Assembly (NCBI GenBank): GCA_035048815.1
Contig: JAUCBN010000055.1
Coordinates: 6,497,501 to 6,561,500 of the forward strand
Length of the DNA stretch: 64,000 nucleotides
From: Abelmoschus esculentus
Lineage: Eukaryota; Streptophyta; Magnoliopsida; Malvales; Malvaceae
Direction: 5' to 3'
How positions within the stretch are numbered: the stretch's first letter is position 1; each line of letters opens with the position of its first letter. This document shows, in pieces, positions 56,991 to 64,000 of the stretch. Both the position numbers and the translations under genes were made by a program. A model generated the notes under the pieces. The model made no database searches. It saw only the letters and a program-made list of their open reading frames with translations, and was not told the DNA's origin.

Positions 56991-57004
56991 TCGTGCTGAT
57001 AACG
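56991..57004 (-). other. Primer-binding site of element K
   Basis: Minus strand CGTTATCAGCACGA abuts the 5' LTR start at 57005. TATCAGCACGA is a common copia PBS form; the exact primer tRNA is not determined from this sequence. Confidence 0.7.
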
Positions 57005-57233
57005 TGTTATGAATAAAATAAAGAGCAAGAATAGATGAATAAAGATGAGAGAAAAGAGAGAGATTTTATTGTATTCTCAAACTAGAGTTGTGTACAATGC
57101 TTTCTACAAAAGTCTATATTTATAGGCATAAGATGGAAACCCTAATTTCAATGAGTATTGAACCCTAATAATAAAGCCCATCAAAGCCTCCTCTAATACA
57201 TTGATATTCACCATAAATAAAATATTCTTAACA
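57005..57233 (-). repeat. Element K 5' LTR
   Basis: TGTTATGAATAAAATAAAG ... ATATTCTTAACA, with a minus-strand TATAAATA box at about 57115-57124. Followed by AAAAA (57234-57238), identical to the 5 bp left of the 3' LTR. Confidence 0.9.
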
Positions 57234-57238
57234 AAAAA

Positions 57239-57480
57239 TAAATTATTGTTTTTTATTTATAGATTAAAATTTATTTTATTATATTATTAATACAAGAATT
57301 ATACGACAATACCTTAAAAAAATTTATTTATCATTTCTTGAGTTTTTTTTTGTATCGGTTCTAGTATTTTTAAAAGATTTGAATACAATCTCGAAACTAA
57401 ATTTAACACAATATGAAAATTTCTACTAATTATCTCACATGATCTGATTGTTTAACGTTTTAGGACCTTATTATTAGTAT
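57239..57480 (-). pseudogene. PIF/Harbinger transposase N-terminal part (element L, right of K)
   Basis: Minus-strand reading near 57440-57380 gives NFHIVLNLVSRLYSNL, resembling the RHFHxVLxAVxxL segment found before the DDE core of HARBI1-like proteins, preceded by SDHVR. AT-rich and short, so support comes mainly from its position opposite 50700-51410 across copia K. Confidence 0.5.
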
Positions 57481-57941
57481 GATGGGCAATAATATAAAGA
57501 AATGTAATGATAATTTTTATCATACATATGTGTCGACTCTCTTTTAATCCTTCATGATATATTAATAAATGAGATAATTTTAAAAAAAATACTCTTATCC
57601 ATTCAATAATTATCGATGCTCTATCTATCACTTTCAAAGGTTATTTTATGTAAGTTGATTGACCTAATATTATGCCTATTGTAATCATTCATATCTTTCA
57701 GCTATGTATATAAGTATTATTTAATATATGTATACATATGTTATTATATTCGTTGTTATTATGATGATAATGATGATGTTATTATTAATAAGTGTATACG
57801 TGTATCTATGTATATATTTTTTATGTTCGCATGTATGTGTTTGCATGTATATATATATATATGAACTAATGTGGTTATATTGTATAATATGTATATTGTA
57901 TGAATATATTATTTGTGTGTATGTATGTATGTATAAAGTAT
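57481..57941. repeat. AT-rich sequence with simple repeats
   Basis: ATG/ATT-rich runs at 57735-57790, a TATATATATATAT tract near 57849-57862 and TATGTATGTATGTA near 57918-57933. ORF 57728-57946 is produced by these and is rejected. No gene seen. Confidence 0.7.
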
Positions 57942-60180
57942 TGTAACACCCCGGTTTTGGGTTAAGGAGTTATTAAACTCTAAACTAGGATTAGTTTCGG
58001 GTTAATTTTAATTAAAGAGATGATTTTTACAAACGTTCACAATATTTACAAAAAAACCATTAATGAAATTTATAAGGGTTTTGAAGAATCAAAACACCCT
58101 TTTTCTCATCTTCTTCAAAACTAAGTTAAAAACTCTCTAAAACCCTCATTCTTTATTTCTTTATCATCCAACATCATCCAAGAGCTTTTTCAAAAGGTAA
58201 TTTCATATTTGACATGTCCTTTTAATTTTTTATCTTTTGATAGTTAAAAATCCTATTTTTATCAAGTCTTGGAGAATCTCTATTTTTCAAGGTTTGATGA
58301 GAAAAGTAAGGATTTTGTTGAAATTTTGAATGGGCTTAGTAAAACAAAGTTTGACGATGCTTTTGAACTCTTTAATAACATTAAAACATGTTAGGAAAAT
58401 GATTTAATCTTAGCAAACCCGAAACTAGTCTTAGGGAGGATTTTTAGAGTTGTTGTGATTGAGTTTTTGGTTGAGTTTTGTTGAAAATAAAGGGCTGGAG
58501 GTATATAGAACCTTGGTAGGTATTTTTAGAATGTTAAAGGATGGATTTTGAATAGTTAAATGAGGTAGATGATTGAATTCCCGAAGTGACTGCATTAGGT
58601 AATTTTTTAAAGTGAAAAATGAGTGTTTTGGGGGTGTTTTAGTGTGGAAATGAAGGGCTGATGGTTATACTATATATGAGTGATGTTTTGGACATGTTTT
58701 AAAGTGTTTTAGGTATTTAAATTGAAGGGTAATGGATGTGCTTTGCTTAAGTATGAAAATGAGAATATTTGGATGAATTTGGATTTGAATTGTTGAGAAA
58801 ATATTGTAGATTTGTGAGCTGATGTAAAACAGATAATTTATGGTTGAGAAAATATTGTAGATTTGTGAGCTGATGTAAAACAGATAATTTATGGTTGATT
58901 ATGAGGTTAATACTTTAATTTTGGTTGGTTTGAAGCAGAACATTTGATTTCGGGTGATTCGAGTGCAAATCTGGAAGGTTCGGGACTCAATTTGGCTACC
59001 GTTAGAGTTATGTGGTGAGTGGAAAAATATTTTGAACTCGGTTTTGGTTCAAGGAAGATTTTGGGAGTTTGGATTAGGCTTGACAAGCTAATCCAAACTC
59101 AAGAGTAAGATCTACCCATTTTTTTTACTTACCTTGTATGCTTGCTAGATGGTGAAGATTGGAAAGCTTGTTGTGTTTAATTGTTGTCGATGACATGTTA
59201 ATTGTTATATTGAGTTGTGTTGATTATTTATTGATTAATGACATGTTAATATTCCATGTGAGAAATTTGTAAGGTAATTGTAAGATGTTGCAGGTTATGC
59301 TTATAAGTGGCAAGTAAGACCACTCGAGTATGATAAGAAATATAGTCGGGTGGCTATGTAAGACCGGTAAGAGAGTTAAGATTTGTAAGATAATATTATG
59401 GTAATGATGTTGGCATTCGTTAAGTCATACCGGGTATAATTGGTCGACTAATAGGATGTAAGAATAGTGCACTATGAGACAAAATTCGCATACGTGTCAA
59501 ATAAATTCGGTCGTGTTAGACAAAACTCGTATACGTGTAAGATAAATTCGGCCGTGTCAGATAAATTCGTATGTGTGTAAGACGTTTTCGCATATCCGTG
59601 TATAATAACCGAGTTTGCCAACATACTTATCTTAATTGCTATGAATATGTGTTTTTATGCTATGAATATCCGTGTATAATAACCGAGTTAGCACGGTGCA
59701 AGGAAGGGCGTCCAAGCGTGTTGCTCATTAGCTCAAGTATGATTTAGTTGCAGTAATGTATTAGCTAGCAATGAGATATGCTATGTTGTTTAGGAGCGTT
59801 GTTTGACTCCTATGTTGACTTATGTTTTGGATGATTTCATGCATGGTTTATATTCGCCATGGTTGCCTTGAGTTAGCATGTTGATTTATGTTTTAAAGTT
59901 ATGGTTATGTGGATATTATCTTTGATGTTGTTTGAACTCTTTTATGTATGAATTCTATGTCTTGTTGCTTGAGCATGATTCGAATGGATGTGTATGAGTT
60001 TCAAGCATGTGTAACCTGATCCTTGAATTCTATAATGTCTTATTCATATTAAGTATGCTTGTATGTGGTTGTTAGGTTAGTCCTTAACTGTTTGTGCTTT
60101 AAAAATTCGTAAAGATGCAGGGGTTTTTGGTTTCACCTCGTACCGATACGCCAATGACGTTTTGAGCCTTCAGGCTTTCG
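57942..60180 (+). repeat. D: truncated LTR, inverted relative of the element C LTR
   Basis: Starts TGTAACACCCCGGTTTTGG and parallels the complement of 8279 down to about 5945, at roughly 90 percent by eye. The last ~190 bp are missing at 60180, where B2 coding sequence starts without any terminus. Internal changes relative to C: an exact 51-bp tandem duplication (58792-58842 and 58843-58893), and near 59650-59700 a deletion with a re-used string TATCCGTGTATAATAACC. Confidence 0.83.
58792..58893. repeat. 51-bp tandem duplication inside LTR D
   Basis: Two apparently identical copies beginning GTTGAGAAAATATTGTAG and ending AGATAATTTATG. The corresponding place in C (about 7380-7440) has a single copy, so the duplication arose in D. 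Confidence 0.88.
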
Positions 60181-60181
60181 G

Positions 60182-61269
60182 ATCAGCGTGGAAGAACAGT
60201 CTCGATCCTCCTAGAGCTGGTGTAGTCTCTGTATAGGGTGCAGATGTGGCAAACATGTTGCTTGGAAATTCTGGAAACTGCACCCCTTGATCTGGAAAGG
60301 CATGGAGCATCATTTGGGCAAGTGTGCCGTTAAAGTCTCTTTGATACTCCATGTATCTCTATTGCCTAAGATCCATCGATGTCATCCTTTGCAGTATCTC
60401 CTGGTACGGGTCTGCTGCGGTGTCTGGCATGTCCGCCGTGTATTGGGCCCCGGCAACAGTATCAACAGTGAACTACTGGGGCATTGCCTAGACTGGTTCT
60501 GCCTGAGTGATCTGTATGATTTTGTGGCAGAATTCTCTTGTCCATCCTCTCCTATAGGCTGTATATTCATCTGTCTCGGTCGTAGGGACACCTGCAACAA
60601 TACACAAACCAGTGATCAAACAAGGGAAATATAAAGGTCCTCGTTCCTTCTTACGCATTCGTGTATCTCCCTTAAAATTATTTCTCCGACGTTGATGCTC
60701 CTTTTGTTGATGATTGATTGGATGAGCATCAATCTCTTTCGGTCCACCGTGCTGTTGTGGGAGGTGGGGATGAGGCATCTTTTGACAAAGGTGTTCCATA
60801 GCTTGGCCTCTGGCTTTAGGTTCTGCCTTGCTACCGATCCTCTATGGGCACCGGTTTCCCATGGAGTATTGTTGTAGCAAAGGCCGTCTTTAATCAACTC
60901 GTAATCTTCATTAGTGATGTCGTCGAAGAACTCTGAGTGGACATCTCGTTCAGGGGCTAAGCCATAGAATTGGTTGATTATCTCGGCATCAAGGCGGATA
61001 GGCTTGCCATGGCAGTGGACGTATAGAGAGTCACTGCTCGGCCCATGTGCATAGAATTCTCGCACGATGGTGGCGTTGGCCTGAATGGGTTGTAGGCAAA
61101 AGATTTTCCATGCTTGGTATTTGATCTTCTCGAACAAGTAGTGCTCGATGCCGAAGTTTTCCTCATCGGAGTTTTGGAAACCTTACTCCTCCCACAACTA
61201 CCGAGCAATGAAAGACCTGTTGAAACGGCCTTCGACTGTGGCAGGGGCAAAGCGGTTGTAGTTAGCCAT
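60182..61269 (-). pseudogene. Putative plant transposon-protein domain ORF (B2), 3'-truncated
   Basis: Start ATG at 61267-61269 (MANYNRFAPATVEGRFNRSF region), with stops near 61204 and 61186. It continues 61137-60616 as one 173-codon frame: REFYAHGPSSDSLYVHCHG, INQFYGLAPERDVHSEFFDD, LWNTFVKRCLIPTSHNST and INVGEIILREIHEC. It shifts at about 60650 to GPLYFPCLITGLCIVAGVP and EFCHKIIQITQAEPV. The last piece (60352-60182) reads MEYQRDFNGTLAQMMLHAFP. The acidic/basic C-terminus seen in B1 is lost at the D junction. Confidence 0.78.
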
Positions 61270-61426
61270 GGATGAATGTTTTAAGATTCTTGGAGATTTT
61301 CTTGAAGAAATTCTGAAAATATCAAGAAGGTTTGAGAGTAGGCAGAGAGTATTGTGAGAGCAAGATTATCAAATATTCTAAAGAAAACAAGAATGCAAGA
61401 GTGAATAGTTCAAGAGGGAGAGGTTG

Positions 61427-61434
61427 CTTATATA
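61427..61434 (-). promoter_or_regulatory. Internal TATA box upstream of the B2 transposon-protein ORF
   Basis: Minus strand TATATAAG, about 158 bp before the ATG at 61269, the same position as in B1. AACGG cores lie upstream at about 61445-61475, one reading ACTAACGGCTA (MSA-like). Confidence 0.5.
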
Positions 61435-61739
61435 GGCCTCAGCCTTGTGACCGTTTGAACCACTAGCCGTTAGTCTTTACTGTCGTTTCCTTTTCTGCCG
61501 CGGCAGAAATCTCGGCAAACTAGCTGTTACATTGTTCTGCCCGTTGAAACTGCTGCAGGTCTGACACTTTTTTCTATATCGACATAATTCCTGCTGTGAA
61601 CTATTTCTCCTTTTTTCTTGCTTATTATCCTAAATAGAAATTAAACACAAACGAGAAAAATAATTAAAGCAAAAGCAAAAATTATAGAAAATAAATATAA
61701 CTAAACTAATCCTAATGTAATAAAAAGAAAGGTGAGAGA

Positions 61740-62666
61740 TCATGTTACTGGTGGAGTGCATGCAAATGCATCTCCCAAGATGATTCTCTCTTTCCGGCCA
61801 AAGTGATTCTTCAATTGGTGACTATTGGCTTTATGTCCATCTTTGTTTTTCCTGATCTGTACTGCGCCCTTTATAACTGGACAGTATATTGTCCTGTTGG
61901 TATCCTTCACACCTGCCTTACTCTTCCTGCCAAATATTCTGCCATAAAGTATTTCCATTTTCCTGCCGAGCAAACTGCCCAGGCAGTGGCTGTTGAAACA
62001 GGATATCTTTATGATTGCATTTGTACTGTGAAGGACTTTGCACTCTTCTGCATCATCATGCCGTTTCAAATTGTGGAAGGCATTGAGTTTGACTTGTTGG
62101 TCATTGACCCTCATTGTCAACTCTCCTTTTTCCACATGAATTAATGTTCGTCCAGTCGCAAGGAAAGGTCTCCCCAATATGATCGGTGCATTATCATCTG
62201 CTTCACAATCAAGGACAAGAAAATCAGCGGGAAAAATAAATTTGTCAACTCTTACCATTATGTCCTCGATTTTGCCTTCGGGTTGCACGTAAGATCGATC
62301 CGCAAGTTGGAGCATCACTGTTGTAGGTTTTGCCCTTCCTATTCCAAGCTTTTGAAAAACAAATTTGGGCATTAGATTGATGCTTGCTCCAAGGTCGCAT
62401 AGGGCCTTACCTTCATAGTTATTACCTATTTCACAAGGTATGATAAAGCATCCAGGATCCTTCAATTTTGGTGGCATGCGATTGTGTAGCATTGCCATGC
62501 ATCCTTCGGTAGCAGCCACTGTTTTAAACTCACCTAGTCTTTTTCTCTTACACACAATGTCCTTCAAGAATTTAGCATAATTAGGCATTTGTTCAATTGC
62601 CTCTACGAATGGTAAATTGATGTGGACTTGCTTTAAAATATCAAGAAATTTCTTGAATTGATAGTC
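61740..62666 (-). CDS. Athila-type aspartic protease (B2)
   Basis: The frame is open from directly after the gag TAG to 61740, about 308 codons (the first Met, MPNYAKFLKDIV, is at 62588). Active site ALCDLGASINLMPK; then GIGRAKPTTVMLQLADRS, FLVLDCEADDNAPIILGRPF and KGELTMRVNDQQVKLNAFH. The C-terminal region (GRIFGRKSKAGVKDTNR and onwards) is longer than in B1 and ends DAFACTPPVT. It is in the same frame as gag, separated only by one TAG, so read-through or a simple mutation would join them. No RT follows. Confidence 0.82.
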   Translation of the reverse strand, partial: DYQFKKFLDILKQVHINLPFVEAIEQMPNYAKFLKDIVCKRKRLGEFKTVAATEGCMAMLHNRMPPKLKDPGCFIIPCEIGNNYEGKALCDLGASINLMPKFVFQKLGIGRAKPTTVMLQLADRSYVQPEGKIEDIMVRVDKFIFPADFLVLDCEADDNAPIILGRPFLATGRTLIHVEKGELTMRVNDQQVKLNAFHNLKRHDDAEECKVLHSTNAIIKISCFNSHCLGSLLGRKMEILYGRIFGRKSKAGVKDTNRTIYCPVIKGAVQIRKNKDGHKANSHQLKNHFGRKERIILGDAFACTPPVT

Positions 62667-64000
62667 CTATTTTTGCTTCTTCAACCTTTGTGGGAAGGGT
62701 GGTGGTGGTCTCATCTCATCCAGGGTTTCTTTAGTTTGGAACTTAATACCTAGCACCACTGGGATTGTTGCTGTCTCGGCATAATGTTCAGGAGCTGCTG
62801 CGCTCTCTGCTGGGGTAGTGTTATCATGATCAGTTTGTTCAGTATCCAAATCCTCTTTTGCTGGTTCTGTTGATGGAATTTGGCCTGCTGGTATCTTTTC
62901 CTTCAGCTGTAGACCACTTCTACTAGTGATTGCTTTAAACTGTTCATGGCCTATTACCTTAGCAACTTCAGTATTGCTAGGTAGTCCTCCTTGTGGCCTA
63001 GTATTTATATTTTGAGCAAACTGTCCAACCTGAGTTTCCAATGCCTTAATTGCTGCCTCTTGGTTCTGCAACCTCAACTCAATCCTATTTATAAACGCAT
63101 ATGTTCTTTTTATGAATTTGCTATTGTCTGCCATGTATGACTCAGTTTTCATCATAAATGCTTTCAGAGAATTTTCCAAGAAACTTACAGATTGCTGCGG
63201 CATCTGCTGCGGCGGCATCGGCTGTTGGACCTGCTGCTGCGACAGATGTTGCATTAGTTGTTGGAATCCTGAGGGTTGGGTGGTTGGGTTTAAGGCATTG
63301 TTAGGATTACTCCATGATAGGTTTGGATGCCTCTTCCATGAGGGGTTGTATGTGTCGAACATCACATTGGTTCGGTTATAGTTTCCAACATACATGCCGA
63401 CTTCTTGATTCATACAATCAGAAGAATTGTGGTTACCTCCACATAAATCACAAAAAGAATCAATCACCTTAACCTCACGGGTATTTTGTTGTAGTTGCAA
63501 ATTTTGCACCATCTTAGTAAGAGAGGCCAATTGTGCTGCCACTGAATTTGATGTGTCTAACTCATTCACCGTGGCTTGGCGTCTTACTCCTCCTCGCCTA
63601 GATGTAGGGAATTGAAAATCATTCTTTGCGAGTTTGTTTAATATCTCAATAGCTTCCTCAGTTGCTTTTTCAAGGAGTGTTCCGTTTGCCGAGGCATCTA
63701 ACATCATCCTTGTCGGGGCATTCGTGGCATTATAGAACATGGTGACTTGTTTCCATAGAGGAAATCCATGCAAAGGACACTTGTGCAATAACTCTCTGTA
63801 GCGCTCCCATGCCTCGTACATAGGTTCGTCATCTGCCTGTCGAAAAGAAGTGATTTCATTACGAATTCGATCATATAAATTTGTAGGATTGAAACGTGTA
63901 ATAAAATCTCGACATAATTCACTCCAAGATCCTATTGATCCTGCTGGAATGCTATTTAACCAGGTTTTTGCCTTATCCCTCAGTGAATAGGGAAATAATT
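62667..64000 (-). CDS. Athila-type gag (B2), N-terminus outside the window
   Basis: At least 444 codons without a stop, open to the right edge. Landmarks: FPYSLRDKAKTWLNSIPAGS, DFITRFNPTNLYDRIRNE, YEAWERYRELLHKCPLHG, APTRMMLDASANGTLLEKAT, zinc knuckle CDLCGGNHNSSDC, a Gln/Pro/Met-rich spacer (QQQVQQPMPPQQMPQQ), and NTRPQGGLPSNTEVAKV. It ends PFPQRLKKQK at a TAG (62667-62669), with protease in the same frame. It lacks the frameshift and stops of B1, so this copy is the less decayed one. It would form the particle and bind element RNA. Confidence 0.86.
   Translation of the reverse strand, partial: LFPYSLRDKAKTWLNSIPAGSIGSWSELCRDFITRFNPTNLYDRIRNEITSFRQADDEPMYEAWERYRELLHKCPLHGFPLWKQVTMFYNATNAPTRMMLDASANGTLLEKATEEAIEILNKLAKNDFQFPTSRRGGVRRQATVNELDTSNSVAAQLASLTKMVQNLQLQQNTREVKVIDSFCDLCGGNHNSSDCMNQEVGMYVGNYNRTNVMFDTYNPSWKRHPNLSWSNPNNALNPTTQPSGFQQLMQHLSQQQVQQPMPPQQMPQQSVSFLENSLKAFMMKTESYMADNSKFIKRTYAFINRIELRLQNQEAAIKALETQVGQFAQNINTRPQGGLPSNTEVAKVIGHEQFKAITSRSGLQLKEKIPAGQIPSTEPAKEDLDTEQTDHDNTTPAESAAAPEHYAETATIPVVLGIKFQTKETLDEMRPPPPFPQRLKKQK

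Larger units (their letters stand above)
51411..57238 (-). mobile_element. Element K: complete but decayed Ty1/copia retrotransposon with AAAAA target duplication
   Basis: LTRs are at 51416-51643 and 57005-57233 (228 and 229 bp, about 12 substitutions and one indel between them by eye, roughly 5 percent). Flanks are AAAAA on both sides. A purine tract (AAAGGGGG on the minus strand) adjoins the left LTR at 51644-51651 and a PBS adjoins the right. Gag, protease, integrase, RT and RNase H follow in copia order. Inserted into the Harbinger transposase of element L. Confidence 0.9.
60181..64000 (-). mobile_element. Element B2: second copy of the pol-less Athila-related family, partial
   Basis: Minus strand: gag from beyond the right edge to 62667, protease 62666-61740, spacer with TATA box, and transposon-protein ORF 61269 to about 60182, cut by LTR D. 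Collinear with B1 (11850-15590). Gag is free of stops for all 445 visible codons. The protease C-terminal linker is longer than in B1. 3' non-coding region and 3' LTR are absent. Confidence 0.85.

Noticed and set aside
51411..57238. Endogenous plant pararetrovirus or other virus insertion
   Set aside because: The copia order (integrase before RT), two short LTRs and AAAAA duplication identify a Ty1/copia element; no movement or coat protein motifs are present anywhere in the window.
57728..57946. 72-codon plus-strand ORF rich in Tyr, Ile, Val and Met
   Set aside because: It translates (TATG)n, (TA)n and ATG-rich simple repeats; no domain and no supporting context.

Overview
This window looks like gene-poor, repeat-packed plant nuclear DNA, probably a dicot. 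I find no convincing host gene, rRNA, tRNA, CRISPR or bacterial feature in 64 kb. Nearly every recognisable protein fragment belongs to a transposable element, and most are broken by stops and frameshifts. Evidence for a plant is the mix of Athila-type and chromovirus Ty3/gypsy elements, plant Ty1/copia, CACTA (TNP2), PIF/Harbinger with a Myb/SANT-like partner, and a plant-specific 'putative plant transposon protein' domain. A member of the Malvaceae is only a guess, from the abundance of GGTATCGATACC motifs.

Layout. (1) 1-20.7 kb: an Athila element on the minus strand (element A). Integrase lies at about 1.0 kb, then RNase H/RT, protease and gag, then a primer-binding site at 19.12 kb and a 5' LTR at 19.15-20.73 kb. 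Two insertions split it: an internally deleted Tekay-like chromovirus (C, 4460-8279) inside the protease, and a pol-less Athila-related element (B1) inside gag. B1 arrived together with a local duplication. (2) 20.7-24.2 kb: a heavily decayed chromovirus pol (M) and LTR debris. (3) 24.16-28.2 kb: a decayed CACTA transposon (E). (4) 29.6-43 kb: two copies of a Reina-like chromovirus placed tail to tail (F plus, I minus), broken by long LTRs (G1, H), an uncharacterised block with a 38-bp tandem array, a SINE-like piece and a copia gag fragment. (5) 43.5-44.06 kb: a foldback MITE. (6) 46.1-49.35 kb: LTR-like sequence carrying a solo LTR (J) with a perfect target-site duplication. (7) 49.4-57.5 kb: a PIF/Harbinger element (L) interrupted by a complete but decayed Ty1/copia element (K, two LTRs, 5-bp TSD). 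(8) 57.9-60.18 kb: an LTR (D), an inverted relative of the C LTR. (9) 60.18-64 kb: a second, better-preserved copy of the pol-less Athila-related element (B2), running off the right edge.

The most interesting unit is the B family. Two copies have the same order: gag, aspartic protease, no RT/RNase H/integrase, then a separate ORF for a plant transposon-protein domain preceded by its own TATA box. This suggests a propagated non-autonomous family that would need pol from an Athila helper. Other signals are GTATCGATAC clusters in three unrelated contexts, a dense GTCAA (W-box-like) array in one LTR, private tandem arrays near a shared GCTTAGTG motif in several chromovirus LTRs, and a footprint of unequal exchange around B1. 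All family calls come from reading translations by eye; no database search was run.
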